Notes: generated by a model from the letters alone, not told the origin. Shown: positions 27,555-36,703, counted from the stretch's first letter. The stretch is 64,000 bases of DNA from JAFDWR01 sp038216655 (GCA_038216655.1 JBBQPZ010000019.1:1-64000), one strand, 5' to 3'. Made by a program: numbers and translations.

Positions 27555-28291
27555 TGTTGCCGATCGAGGAATACCTTGCCTTGCGGGAGCGCCCGAAGGG
27601 GCGCGCGGCGATGCGGCAGACTTGGCTTGATCTCACATTTTTGCACTTCCGCGTCGAGCCGGCCGAGATCCAGGCGACGTTGCCAATCGGCTTGACGGTC
27701 GACACCTATCCGGACGAAGACGGGAAGGAGTGGGCGTACGTAGGGTTGGTGCCGTTTCGGATGTCCAACATCCGATTCGAGGGAACGCCCGCAGTGCCGG
27801 GTTGCCACGCGTTCCCGGAGACCAATGTGCGAACCTACGCGCATCGCGACGGCAAGGAGCCGGGTGTGTGGTTCTACTCCCTCGATGCCGCGAACCCGTT
27901 CGCCTGCGCGTATGCTCGCCGTTTCTTCGGGTTGCCTTATCATCCGGCTCGGATGGTTTGTCGTCGTGCTGGAGACGTCGTGAGCTACGAGACGCACCGT
28001 CGCCGGTCCACTGCCCGACTAATCGGGGAAGTGACGCTGGGCAAGAAGCTGCCGTTGCCCGGGCCCGAGACCCTCGACTTCTTTCTCGTCGAGCGGTACC
28101 TGCTGTACTCGCAGAAGGACGGTCGCTTTGCGACGGGGCGGGTGTTTCACCCGCCGTATGACCTTACGTGGGTCGAGAGCTTTGAGATGGACGAGACCAT
28201 GGTGGCTTCCACCGGCCTATCTCCAAGACCGTGGTGCCATCAGGTTTTCAGCGCAGGGGTTTCGGTCGAAGTGTTTTCTTTGCTGCCTTGA
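27554..28291 (+). CDS. DUF2071 (YqjF-like) protein, 245 aa
   Basis: Matches the YqjF/DUF2071 family: MRQTWLDLTFLHFRVEPAEIQATLPIGLTVDTYP near the start, then AYVGLVPFRMSNIRFEG, FPETNVRTYA and GVWFYSLDAANPFACAYARRFFGLPYHPARM. The fold is related to acetoacetate decarboxylase, but the catalytic lysine of that enzyme is not evident and the biological role is unknown. The ATG overlaps the mscS stop (TGATG), so translation is coupled. Last gene of the run that begins at 25011. Confidence 0.88.
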   Translation: MLPIEEYLALRERPKGRAAMRQTWLDLTFLHFRVEPAEIQATLPIGLTVDTYPDEDGKEWAYVGLVPFRMSNIRFEGTPAVPGCHAFPETNVRTYAHRDGKEPGVWFYSLDAANPFACAYARRFFGLPYHPARMVCRRAGDVVSYETHRRRSTARLIGEVTLGKKLPLPGPETLDFFLVERYLLYSQKDGRFATGRVFHPPYDLTWVESFEMDETMVASTGLSPRPWCHQVFSAGVSVEVFSLLP

Positions 28292-28344
28292 ACCGATGGC
28301 GACCCGCTAGTGCGGTGCCAACCTTCATTTGCTTAAATGGATCT

Positions 28345-28505
28345 GCGGTGCCGTGGTTTGGCCGGGATTGGAATTGCCGTTGAGCGGGAGTCGTTTCCCG
28401 GCAAACCGTGCGTTGTCTCTACCGCCGGTGCGTAGGAGCACGGCTTGCCAGGAAGCATTTCCGGTTTCTCTGGCATCTTCGGTCCTGGCCAAGCCGTGGC
28501 ACCGC
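28345..28505. repeat. Palindromic element between DUF2071 and acpP
   Basis: Outer arms GCGGTGCCGTGGTTTGGCC (28345-28363) and GGCCAAGCCGTGGCACCGC (28487-28505) are inverted, with two mismatches. An inner pair, CCGGCAAACCGTGC and GCACGGCTTGCCAGG, extends the hairpin. A further GCGGTGCC lies at 28311. No open frame is supported inside. Confidence 0.7.
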
Positions 28506-28582
28506 GAGGGCGGGAATTCGAGAAAGAGGGACGTTCACCCTGATCCGCGCGAAGTAGGCACCCGCGGAAGCCAATTCCGAGG

Positions 28583-28588
28583 TATTGT
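28583..28588 (+). promoter_or_regulatory. -10 element of acpP-fabF
   Basis: TATTGT ends 7 nt before the acpP ATG, in line with a leaderless transcript. Confidence 0.45.
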
Positions 28589-28595
28589 CGGGAGC

Positions 28596-28838
28596 ATGTC
28601 GCAGGACATTTTTGACAGAGTAAAGAAGGTGACCGTTGAGGAACTGGGTGTGAAGGAAGAGGAGGTCGTAGAGGCCGCTTCGTTCACCGAGGACCTGGGT
28701 GCGGACAGTCTCGACGTAGTAGAGCTTGTAATGGCTTTCGAAGACGAATTTGGAATTGAGATTCCCGACGATGAGGTGGGCGAAATCAAGACGGTGGGCG
28801 ACGCCGTGACCTATATCAGCAAGAAGTCCGCAGCGTAA
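28596..28838 (+). CDS. acpP: Acyl carrier protein, 80 aa
   Basis: Carries growing fatty-acid chains on a phosphopantetheine arm attached to Ser38 in GADSLD. It is an acidic four-helix protein, ending IPDDEVGEIKTVGDAVTYISKKSAA. The frame is open further upstream through the palindromic element, but only the part from ATG 28596 matches the family. Its TAA overlaps the fabF ATG (TAATG), the usual acpP-fabF coupling in fatty-acid synthesis. Confidence 0.97.
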   Translation: MSQDIFDRVKKVTVEELGVKEEEVVEAASFTEDLGADSLDVVELVMAFEDEFGIEIPDDEVGEIKTVGDAVTYISKKSAA

Positions 28839-30091
28839 TGATGGCGGACCGGCCGAAACCATCCGGGCGAGTTGTGGTGACGGGCATTGGCGGCGTCACT
28901 CCGCTCGGAACGGGTGTGGACGTATTCTGGCCCCGCATGCTAGCGGGGGAGAATGCTGTCGGCCCGATCACCCTGCTTGACGCGTCCGAGTACACCACCC
29001 GCATCGCGGCGGAAGTCAAGGACTTCAACGCCGAAGATTGGATGGATAGGAAGGAAGCGCGGCGAATCGACCGCTTTATCGCATTTGCGATCGCGGCGGC
29101 ATCGATGGCGATCACCGATTCGGGGATCAAACCGACTGAGGACGAAAAGGAAGACATTGGCGTCCTCATCGGCTCCGGCATCGGCGGTCTCACGTACATG
29201 GGTGAGCAGCATCGGAGGCAGGTCGAAGGCGGTCCGAGCAAGGTTTCTCCGTTCCTCGTGCCCTACATGATTCCGGACATGGGCACGGGCATGGTCTCGA
29301 TCATCCACGGCTTCAAGGGTCCAAACACCTGCGTGGTCACGGCGTGCGCCACTGGCTCGAACGCGATCGGTGACGCCTATCACATCATCAAGCGCGGCGA
29401 CGCGATTGCGATGGTCGCGGGCGGCAGCGAAGCTCCGATCAACGAACTGGGCCTCGGCGGCTTCTGCGCGGCGCGTGCCATGAGCACCCGCAACGACGAT
29501 CCGGCGCATGCCTCGCGCCCGTTCGATAAGGACCGCGACGGCTTCCTGATCGGCGAGGGTTCGGCGGTCTTCATGATGGAAGACTACGACTACGCGGTGG
29601 CGCGTGGGGCAAAGATTTACGGCGAGATTCTTGGCTACGGGATGTCGGGCGATGCCTATCACATCACCCAACCTTCTCCCGACGCGGGCGGCGCAACGCG
29701 CTCCATGAAGATCGCTTTGCGGCAGTCTGGTTTGGCGGCCTCGGATATTGGGTACGTCAACGCGCACGGCACGTCGACCTACTACAACGACAAGCTCGAG
29801 ACGTTGGCGATCAAGAACGCGCTCGGCGAAGCCGCCTACAAGATTCCGGTCAGCTCGATCAAGTCGATGATCGGCCACACGTTGGGTGCGGCGGGGGCGA
29901 TCGAGGCTTTGGTCTGCCTGCTCGCGATGCGCGACGGCAAGATCCCGCCGACGATTAACTACGAGACCCCCGATCCAGAGTGTGACCTCGACTACGTGCC
30001 CAACGTGGCGCGGGACGCGACGTTCAAGTACGCGGCATCGAACTCGTTCGGCTTCGGCGGTCACAACGTGACGTTGATTCTGGGTCGCTGA
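28838..30091 (+). CDS. fabF: Beta-ketoacyl-ACP synthase II, 417 aa
   Basis: Condenses malonyl-ACP with acyl-ACP to elongate fatty acids. The Cys-His-His triad is visible: Cys170 in VVTACATGSN, His310 in VNAHGTST, and His347 in KSMIGHTLGAAG. The last strand NSFGFGGHNVTLILGR is typical. Length is normal for FabF. It is coupled to acpP and ends before a palindromic repeat that separates it from the convergent pyrD gene. Confidence 0.97.
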   Translation: MMADRPKPSGRVVVTGIGGVTPLGTGVDVFWPRMLAGENAVGPITLLDASEYTTRIAAEVKDFNAEDWMDRKEARRIDRFIAFAIAAASMAITDSGIKPTEDEKEDIGVLIGSGIGGLTYMGEQHRRQVEGGPSKVSPFLVPYMIPDMGTGMVSIIHGFKGPNTCVVTACATGSNAIGDAYHIIKRGDAIAMVAGGSEAPINELGLGGFCAARAMSTRNDDPAHASRPFDKDRDGFLIGEGSAVFMMEDYDYAVARGAKIYGEILGYGMSGDAYHITQPSPDAGGATRSMKIALRQSGLAASDIGYVNAHGTSTYYNDKLETLAIKNALGEAAYKIPVSSIKSMIGHTLGAAGAIEALVCLLAMRDGKIPPTINYETPDPECDLDYVPNVARDATFKYAASNSFGFGGHNVTLILGR

Positions 30092-30113
30092 TTCGTTTCT
30101 TAATGGAGGCGGT

Positions 30114-30228
30114 GTCATTCCGAGCGAGCCCTAGCGACGTTGAGGAATCTGACCGGAGGCACTCGTTGCTTGTACGTACATGCGGCAACTACTGTCAGAT
30201 CCCTCGGCACAATCATCCTGGGGATGAC
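30114..30228. repeat. GTCATTCC...GGGATGAC palindromic repeat
   Basis: A left arm GTCATTCCGAGCGAGC...GAGGAATCTGAC (30114-30153) and a right arm GTCAGATCCCTCG...GGGATGAC (30194-30228) form an imperfect inverted repeat of 115 bp. It lies between the convergent fabF and pyrD genes. A partial copy lies at 24947-24987. Confidence 0.75.
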
Positions 30229-30248
30229 AATTCCAAAATTCACCTCCA

Positions 30249-31292
30249 TCACTGAAGGGACCCGCGCAACTCCGCCGACGACTTAACGCCTTCCCTCTCC
30301 ATCCGTGCAACAAGCCCTTTGAGCGCCTTAGGCACCGTAGCGGGGCCGCCGTAGATGAAGCCGGTGTAGAGCTGGCAGAGGTGGGCTCCGGCGGCGATGC
30401 GGGCGTAGAGGTCGTCTCCGGTGAAGATTCCGCCGACGCCGATCAGAATCGTCTCGCGGGGGACGGAGCGGTAGAGGTGGGCCATGACCTCCTGGGCTCG
30501 CTCCCTCACGGGGGCGCCGGAGAGGCCGCCCGCTTCTTCTCGCAGCTTGTGTCCCGGCGGCAGGGCCTCTCGGGAGATCGTCGTGTTGGTGGCGATGATG
30601 CCGGTTAGGTTTGCTTCTAGGGCGACCTCGACCACCTGGTCGAGGGCCTCCCAGGTGAGGTCGGGGGCGACTTTTACGAACAGAGGGCGGTTGGCGTCGA
30701 TCGCCTTGATGGCGGCGAAAATCTCGCGCAGAGCGCCCTTCTCCTGTAAGTCGCGGAGGCCCGGGGTGTTGGGCGAGGAGACATTGACGACGAAGTACGC
30801 GCCGTAGGCGTGGAGCGCTTGGAAGCTCGTTGCGTAGTCTTGCGCCGCCTCCTCCAGCGGAGTGATCTTTGATTTGCCCAGATTGATCCCGACGGGGATC
30901 TGGGGCTTGGCGGCTTTCAGTCGCTCGGCCAACGCGGCGGCGCCGCGGTTGTTGAATCCGAGGCGGTTAAGGACGCCTTGGACCTCGGGCACGCGGAACA
31001 TGCGCGGCTTCGGGTTGCCGGGCTGTGGGTGCGCGGTGACGGTGCCAGCCTCAACGAACCCGAACCCGAGTTGGTGCCAATGGTCGAGGGCGAGGCCGTT
31101 CTTGTCGAACCCGGCGGCGAGCCCGAGCGGGTTTGGGAAGTCGACGCCGAACAGGGTCTGCCGCAGGCGCGGGTCTTCGATCCGCTTGCCGGAGACGAGC
31201 CCGCGCGAGATGAGCTTTAGTCCCCGTTCGTGAACCCATTCGGGATCGAGTCGGAATGCGATCGGACGGAGCAGCGACTCGTACAGGCTCAT
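30249..31292 (-). CDS. pyrD: Dihydroorotate dehydrogenase, class 2 (quinone), 347 aa
   Basis: Oxidises dihydroorotate to orotate in pyrimidine synthesis, passing electrons to quinone at the membrane. NPLGLAAGFDKNG, VQGVLNRLGFNNRG and NVSSPNTPGLRDLQ (172-178 SSPNTPG) show the FMN/substrate sites. The serine type of active site and the N-terminal membrane-associating helix (MSLYESLLRPIAFRLDPEWVHERGL) mark class 2. IATNTTISRE and IGVGGIFTGDD complete the barrel. CATAAT lies 7 nt before the ATG, so the mRNA is probably leaderless. Confidence 0.96.
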   Translation of the reverse strand: MSLYESLLRPIAFRLDPEWVHERGLKLISRGLVSGKRIEDPRLRQTLFGVDFPNPLGLAAGFDKNGLALDHWHQLGFGFVEAGTVTAHPQPGNPKPRMFRVPEVQGVLNRLGFNNRGAAALAERLKAAKPQIPVGINLGKSKITPLEEAAQDYATSFQALHAYGAYFVVNVSSPNTPGLRDLQEKGALREIFAAIKAIDANRPLFVKVAPDLTWEALDQVVEVALEANLTGIIATNTTISREALPPGHKLREEAGGLSGAPVRERAQEVMAHLYRSVPRETILIGVGGIFTGDDLYARIAAGAHLCQLYTGFIYGGPATVPKALKGLVARMEREGVKSSAELRGSLQ

Positions 31293-31299
31293 CCCCTCG

Positions 31300-31305
31300 A
31301 TTATG
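31300..31305 (-). promoter_or_regulatory. -10 element of pyrD
   Basis: CATAAT on the minus strand ends 7 nt before the pyrD ATG. Confidence 0.45.
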
Positions 31306-31492
31306 ACGGCCCTTCATCGTGGCGCAGGTTTCCAACCATGGGTCCGGGCTCGCCGCTGAAAAGCTCGGCCAGGTCCGAGCACTTGTATGCTTTCAGTCGG
31401 ATGGGACGGAGGGGCTCGGTGCACTGACTGCCTCGGGCAAGAGGAAGGGGAGACCAGACTACAACCCTTGCGATAAGAGGAAGGGGAGACGC

Positions 31493-31498
31493 TAGAAT
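31493..31498 (+). promoter_or_regulatory. -10 element, leaderless promoter of DUF5694 gene
   Basis: TAGAAT ends 5 nt before the ATG at 31504. Upstream, AGAGGAAGGGGAGA occurs twice (about 31439 and 31476), a small direct repeat. Confidence 0.55.
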
Positions 31499-31503
31499 CG
31501 GTT

Positions 31504-32292
31504 ATGAGCGAGGAGACCGAGCCGCAGGTGATGATTCTTGGGACCTATCATATGGCCAACCCGGGGTTGGACTTGGTGAAGACCTCGATTCGGGACACCC
31601 TGGGGGCTGAGCGTCAGGCGGAGATCGAGGCGGTGGTGGCGAGGCTTGCGGAGTTTGCGCCGACCCAAATTTGTGTCGAGGCGACGGTGGAGAGCGCTTC
31701 GATCGGGGAGCGTTATGTGGCTTACCGTAGTGGTGGGATCGGGCTTAGCGCGAACGAGATCGAGCAAATCGGATTTCGCCTTGCTGAGCGGCTCGGCCAC
31801 GAGCGGCTGTATCCGGTGGACTACCAACTCGACTGGGATGGGCAGCGGCTGTTTACGTTCGCCGAGGCGCACGGGAACGATGCTTGGCTTACCCGCGCTA
31901 ATCACTTGATCTCCACGATCGGGCCGATGATGGAGGAGTGGGACCGGTGTTACTCGGTCGGGGAGATCCTCGCGATTCACAACTCGGAGGCGATGATTGC
32001 TTTGTCGCAGAGTTTGTATGCCGACGCGGTCGAGGTCACGGACGGGTTGGAGTTTCCGGGGGTCGAGACTACCGCCGCATGGTTTACGCGTAATTTGCGG
32101 ATCTGGGCGAACATCCGGCGGTGCATCGACTCCGATTCGGATCGGGTGCTCGTGTTGTATGGTGCGGGGCATTTGAAGTATCTGCGCGATTTTGTTCGGG
32201 AGACGACGGGGGTGTTGGAGGTCCCAGCTTCGGGTTTTCTGCCTCCTGCACCGGCAGAGGCGCTGAGGAACGCGAGCGTTCTACGGCTCTGA
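31504..32292 (+). CDS. DUF5694 (TraB-like) protein, 262 aa
   Basis: Starts MSEETEPQVMILGTYHMANPGLD, the family's ILGTYHM signature, followed by PTQICVEATVES and a C-terminal VLVLYGAGHLKYLRDFV. These elements resemble the TraB/TIKI-like fold, in which such His and Glu residues sit in the core. No activity is established for DUF5694 to my knowledge. There is no signal peptide, so it is probably cytoplasmic. It is a single-gene unit with a leaderless-type promoter. Confidence 0.75.
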   Translation: MSEETEPQVMILGTYHMANPGLDLVKTSIRDTLGAERQAEIEAVVARLAEFAPTQICVEATVESASIGERYVAYRSGGIGLSANEIEQIGFRLAERLGHERLYPVDYQLDWDGQRLFTFAEAHGNDAWLTRANHLISTIGPMMEEWDRCYSVGEILAIHNSEAMIALSQSLYADAVEVTDGLEFPGVETTAAWFTRNLRIWANIRRCIDSDSDRVLVLYGAGHLKYLRDFVRETTGVLEVPASGFLPPAPAEALRNASVLRL

Positions 32293-32324
32293 ATTGGGCC
32301 CTCCTGACCGTTCCTCCCGCACGG

Positions 32325-32509
32325 CTAGCCCTTCGGCGCTAGGAAGGTCGGCTCGGTAACGGTGGGCTGGCCCTTCGCGCCCGGCCGTTGCCACGGGGCC
32401 ATCAGGCGGATGCAAAGCTCATGCGTTTTCTGGTCGAGCAGGAAGACCAGCGTGCGGTCTTCGATTTGGGCGTCGCGGCGGAGCATCAGTCCTATGAAGC
32501 GCGGGAATA
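32325..32509 (-). pseudogene. Possible 3' remnant of a gene
   Basis: The minus strand encodes about 60 residues, LPIFPRFIGLMLRRDAQIEDR followed by TLVFLLDQKTHELCIRLMAPW, ending at TAG (32325-32327). It has sensible hydrophobic/charged spacing but no start codon in range. It may be the tail of a deleted gene or chance. Confidence 0.3.
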
Positions 32510-32652
32510 TTGGAAGTCAACCAACCATCCGCACTCAAAATCGAGATGTTGCCACGACCTCGGCTGTTCGCTGTGATCGTCAAGCCCAAAGCAGCACAAT
32601 AATTCGAGATTCTCTCAGTAATAACTCGGCACCTGGTTCGTCTTGTTTCGCT

Positions 32653-32980
32653 GTGGCAAATCGCTTTTTCCCCGGACTGCTGGTCCTTTCACTCGTCATG
32701 CTCGGCTATTCTTCGCAAGCTGGCGACCCCCGGGCTCAGCCCCGATAAGCAGCGCCCCACTGTCCTTCGGCAGTCAGTATTGCTACCAACTCCGTCGAAG
32801 AACGAGGGAGTGCTGATTTTCGAGAACGGCGACTTCGTGGTTCTCAAAATGGGCCAGAATGTCTCGATTCCGCCGGCCGAGCAATTTCGCGGAATTTGGG
32901 GAGAGAACGCGACGCTTGTCTTCATCGAAAAGGGGGAGACAAGCGGCAACAATATCTGGAAGCTCTCGAACCGCTCCTAA
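32653..32980 (+). pseudogene. Small secreted protein, probably frameshifted
   Basis: A GTG start gives a good signal peptide (VANRFFPGLLVLSLVMLGYSSQA) that runs into TAA at 32748. The neighbouring frame continues SPDKQRPTVLRQSVLLPTPSKNEG, then VLIFENGDFVVLKMGQNVSIPP and ends WKLSNRS at 32980. One indel near the CCCCCGGG run (32726-32733) would join them into a protein of about 108 residues. The family is unknown. Confidence 0.4.
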
Positions 32981-33580
32981 TCTGTGCCAATTCAGGGCTG
33001 CTCGTTCCGGACCTCAGCAATGTTGATCCGGATGGAGCAGGACTCCAACTCCGCCGAATCATCGTTCCCTGACGAATCGCTCTGCACTACCGAAGTCGTT
33101 CAACTTCTCAACAGTGACTTACCTTGGACTGGCCGAGAGCGGCAGAACGAGAAGATGTTCGTCCCGGCAACCCGAGGAGGCGATAGTTCAGTCGGAAAGC
33201 AGGATGTAGGGTGTTGGGTGGAAGCGCAGGTTCGCCGGCTTGGCACATGGTCACTTAGGCGCCGCTATAAGGGCTGGAACTTTCTCCATTTCAAGCTTCA
33301 TTTTCTCCACGTCGCCAACCTCGATGAGTACTTCACCGGATCGCTGCCGAAGATCGGCGACCGAGTCTCCGATCGTCTTACAGGGCCACACCTAGGGCAA
33401 ACCGTGGCGCCCGATCTTCGAAGTGTCGCGAGCCGAAACGAAATCGGTCTAGATCGATAGGTGACGGGCGGCACCCCGAGCCCCTCAAGGGGGTTCATCT
33501 TACGCCCGTCAATCAGGTACAATTTAGATTCAAATCGGGGCCGTGAAACGTCTTCTAGATGTCCCGCTGCGACCACTCCC
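32981..33580. other. Region upstream of gyrB without a trusted gene
   Basis: An open frame at 32984-33460 (158 codons, plus strand) has no recognisable domain and atypical composition (Arg/Ser/Leu-rich, few Ala), so I do not call it. A small inverted repeat GACGGGCG/CGCCCGTC with an inner CCCC/GGGG hairpin lies at about 33463-33509. TACAAT at 33518-33523 is the likely gyrB -10. Confidence 0.4.
33518..33523 (+). promoter_or_regulatory. -10 element of gyrB
   Basis: TACAAT lies 57 nt before the gyrB ATG. A weak TTCATC at 33494-33499 gives an 18-nt spacer. Unlike many genes here, gyrB would have a leader of about 50 nt, although no Shine-Dalgarno is seen before its ATG. Confidence 0.4.
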
Positions 33581-35740
33581 ATGTCCGACAATCAAGACCC
33601 AAATTCCGACGATCAGTTGAATGATTCCGATGAACAGCTGAGAGAGATCGAAGAGCTCACCAGCAAAGTCATCGGCGACTATAACGCTGACCAGATTCAG
33701 GTCCTTGAGGGGCTTGAGGCCGTTCGCAAGCGTCCGGGCATGTATGTCGGCGACAACGGCTCCCGCGGTCTGCACCAGCTCTTTAAGGAAGTTCTCGACA
33801 ACTCCGTCGACGAAGCGCTCGCGGGTCACTGCGACACGATCAAGGTCACGATCCACGAGGACAACTCGGTCAGCGTCAAGGACAACGGCCGCGGCATCCC
33901 GGTGGACAAGCACGAGAAGATGGGCGTGAGCGCGCTACAGGTCGTTATGACCGTGCTCCACGCCGGCGGTAAGTTCGGCGGCGAAGGAAGCGGCTACAAG
34001 ACGTCCGGCGGCCTTCACGGCGTCGGCGTGAGCTGTACCAACGCGCTCTCGGCTTGGATGGAATCGACCGTTCGGCGTAACGGCAAGATCTACATCCAGC
34101 GGTACGAGAGGGGCATCCCGGTTTACGACGTCAAGGAGATCGGCACGGTGCCGCTCGAAGAGACCGGCACGACGCAGCACTGGCTGGCCGATCCGACGGT
34201 TCTTAACGAACTCGAGTACGACGTCCACATTTTCAAGACCCGGATGCGGGAACTGGCCTACCTGAACCCGAAGGTGAGCTTCCAGTTCATTGACGAGCAG
34301 AAGCCGGACGAGGACGAGACGTTCTTCTATCAGCGCGGCATCCCGCAACTCGTCGAGGACATCAATGACGGAAAGACGACCCTCCACAACGTCATCTACT
34401 TCCGGCGGATCAAGGAGCATACCGAGGCGGAGGTCGCGCTGCAGTACCACGACGCGTACTCGAACACCGTCCTCGCGTTCTCGAACAACATCCACAACCC
34501 GGATGGCGGCACGCACGTTTCTGGCTTCAACGCGGCCTTGACCCGCACGATCAACGCGTACGCCAAGCGAATGAACTTCTTGAAGGAGAAGGACAACAAC
34601 CTCAGCGCGGACGACGTGAGTGAAGGTCTCACCGCGGTCATCTCGTTGCGTCTCGAGAATCCGTCTTACAACTCTCAGGATAAGGTCAAGCTGGTTACGC
34701 CTGAGGTGCAGGGAATCACGAATTCGCTTGTTGGCGACGGTCTGATGACCTTCCTCGAAGAGAACCCGAACATCGCCCGCAGGATCGTCGAAAAGGGAAT
34801 CACCGCCCAGCGCGCCCGCGAAGCCGCTCGCAAGGCGGCGGAAAGCATCCGCCGCGGCTCGGCGATGGACACGTTTGGCCTCCCCGGCAAGCTCAGCGAC
34901 TGCGTGAGCAAGGACGCCTCCAAGTGCGAGATTTTCCTTGTCGAGGGTGACTCGGCGGGTGGATCGGCGAAGGGCGCTCGGGATCGTATGACGCAGGCGG
35001 TGCTTCCGCTGCGAGGCAAGATCCTCAACGTGGAGCGCGCTCGGATCGACAAGGCGCTCGACAACGAAGAAATCAAAGCGATGATCGCGGCGCTCGGCGT
35101 CGGCATCGACCTCACTCTCGGCCGTGGCTCCAAGAAGGATGCCGACGAGGATGAGCAGGCCGAGCTGGAATTCGCGCCGACCAACGGCAATGGCTCCAAC
35201 AAGCTTCACGCCCACAGCAACGCGGGCAAGAAGGACAAGAAGGAGCGCGAGATCGAATTCGACCTCAGCAAGCTCCGGTACGACAAGGTCATCATCATGA
35301 CCGACGCGGACGTCGACGGCGAGCACATCCGCACGCTGTTGCTGACGTTCTTCTATCGCTACATGAAGCCGCTGATCGAGGAGGGCCACGTCTATCTCGC
35401 CCAGCCGCCCCTGTTCGTCGTGAAATCGGGCAACAACGAGCGGCATTACGCGATGACCGAAAAGGAGCGCGACGAGATCTACAAGCAGCTCAAGGGCAGC
35501 AAGAAGAAGGACCCGATGGTCACTCGGTTTAAGGGTCTGGGCGAAATGAACGTCGAGGACCTCGAAGAGACCACGATGGCCCCGGACAAGCGCCGCCTCG
35601 TGCAGGTCAGGCTCGACAAGCAGTTCGAGCTGCAAATCGAGGAGATGTTCAGCCGCCTGATGGGTGAGAAGGTCGAGCCGCGACGTGAGTTCATCGAAAA
35701 GCACGCCAAGCAAGCCCTGAATGTCGACTGGCACTACTAG
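33581..35740 (+). CDS. gyrB: DNA gyrase subunit B, 719 aa
   Basis: ATPase and Toprim subunit of gyrase, which introduces negative supercoils. Order: GHKL ATPase (VRKRPGMYVGD, DNGRGIPVD, KTSGGLHGVGVS), transducer domain, Toprim (EGDSAGGSAK at about 455; DADVDGEHIRTLLLTFFYR at about 574), and the C-terminal GLGEMNVEDLEETTM segment. Between LTLGRGSKKD and EFDLSKLRYDK (about 515-556) lies a charged, Asn/Lys-rich insert of about 40 residues that is absent from most GyrB sequences. I chose ATG 33581; a longer open frame upstream has no match. gyrA is not adjacent. Confidence 0.97.
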   Translation: MSDNQDPNSDDQLNDSDEQLREIEELTSKVIGDYNADQIQVLEGLEAVRKRPGMYVGDNGSRGLHQLFKEVLDNSVDEALAGHCDTIKVTIHEDNSVSVKDNGRGIPVDKHEKMGVSALQVVMTVLHAGGKFGGEGSGYKTSGGLHGVGVSCTNALSAWMESTVRRNGKIYIQRYERGIPVYDVKEIGTVPLEETGTTQHWLADPTVLNELEYDVHIFKTRMRELAYLNPKVSFQFIDEQKPDEDETFFYQRGIPQLVEDINDGKTTLHNVIYFRRIKEHTEAEVALQYHDAYSNTVLAFSNNIHNPDGGTHVSGFNAALTRTINAYAKRMNFLKEKDNNLSADDVSEGLTAVISLRLENPSYNSQDKVKLVTPEVQGITNSLVGDGLMTFLEENPNIARRIVEKGITAQRAREAARKAAESIRRGSAMDTFGLPGKLSDCVSKDASKCEIFLVEGDSAGGSAKGARDRMTQAVLPLRGKILNVERARIDKALDNEEIKAMIAALGVGIDLTLGRGSKKDADEDEQAELEFAPTNGNGSNKLHAHSNAGKKDKKEREIEFDLSKLRYDKVIIMTDADVDGEHIRTLLLTFFYRYMKPLIEEGHVYLAQPPLFVVKSGNNERHYAMTEKERDEIYKQLKGSKKKDPMVTRFKGLGEMNVEDLEETTMAPDKRRLVQVRLDKQFELQIEEMFSRLMGEKVEPRREFIEKHAKQALNVDWHY

Positions 35741-35923
35741 GCTCCGCGTTCGGGTTCGTTCGGGGTTCGGGTTAGATTCTAATCCGGCCCCATACCAACT
35801 TTAGCGGTGCCTGGGCGCGTCAATATGCTGGGTTCTCCTTTGTTTGCTTGATGCATTCGAAAGGTGCAGTTACCCTGTATTGGTTGGCGGGCACTTGGTT
35901 CGCCACGGTCTTAGGAGGATTGA

Positions 35924-36703
35924 GTGAGAGTTTTGTTTACGGCTTCGGCCATTTTGCTTGCGGGCCTGGCGACGGCGGACACGATCGCGCCAAACATCGG
36001 CGTGGAAGACGCCGTGACCAGCGGCCTCAATACGCCGCTGCGCAACGCGGATCGCACCTATCAGGCGTACTATTCGACTTCGACTTTCACCGGGGTCACG
36101 GCTCCGGTCACGATTACGGGGATGCAGCTTCGCCTCGCCATCGGCGAGAACTGGCGTCCGGCGGGTTACGTCGGTTCAAGCTGGCCTGATTCGGCGATCA
36201 CGTTCTCCGACTACACGGTGATCCTCTCCAAAGCCTCGGCCCAACTTCGCAGCGACGGCGAATTCCTAAGTGGGACCTCGGCGTTCTCGTTTGGACAGGA
36301 TGTCGCGACCAAGACGACGGTTCGGACGGGCGCGCTTACGCTGAACGCGAATTCGTTCCAGGCGGATGGCGGACTGACCGGGGCGCATTCCTTCGGGGCG
36401 ACGATCAATTTCAGCACGAACTACGTGTTTCATCCCGGCGACGACCTCGTGCTCACGATCGGTCTGAACGGCTATGGCTCCACCTCGACGCCATTGCAGG
36501 CGTTCTTCGCCTCCGGAGACTTCGCCAACGGCGTGACCGACGCGATCTCCTCGACCGCGGGCAACAACCTGAACGGGGCAGCGACCGGCTTCTCCGCGCC
36601 ATTGTTCGTGCAGTTCCAGACGCAGGCGGTTCCGGAGCCTGCTGCACTCGCGGTCCTTGGATTGGGGGTCTTGGCGATGCTCCGAGGACGTCGGAGAGCC
36701 TAA
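35924..36703 (+). CDS. PEP-CTERM sorting-domain secreted protein, 259 aa
   Basis: Signal peptide (VLFTASAILLAGLATADT), an exported beta-rich domain with Thr/Ser-rich stretches, and a C-terminal tripartite sorting signal: PEP motif (VPEPAALA), hydrophobic helix (AVLGLGVLAMLRG) and a basic tail RRRA. Such tails are recognised by exosortase (EpsH) in Gram-negative bacteria, often with exopolysaccharide production. The start is GTG with AGGAGG 5 nt upstream, a strong Shine-Dalgarno. A second protein of this kind is at 55326. The exosortase is not in this window. Confidence 0.88.
   Translation: MRVLFTASAILLAGLATADTIAPNIGVEDAVTSGLNTPLRNADRTYQAYYSTSTFTGVTAPVTITGMQLRLAIGENWRPAGYVGSSWPDSAITFSDYTVILSKASAQLRSDGEFLSGTSAFSFGQDVATKTTVRTGALTLNANSFQADGGLTGAHSFGATINFSTNYVFHPGDDLVLTIGLNGYGSTSTPLQAFFASGDFANGVTDAISSTAGNNLNGAATGFSAPLFVQFQTQAVPEPAALAVLGLGVLAMLRGRRRA

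Noticed and set aside
33935..35734. Long minus-strand open frame (599 codons) opposite gyrB
   Set aside because: It is the antisense shadow of gyrB, created by GC-rich third positions; Val/Leu/Asp-rich nonsense composition with no domain.
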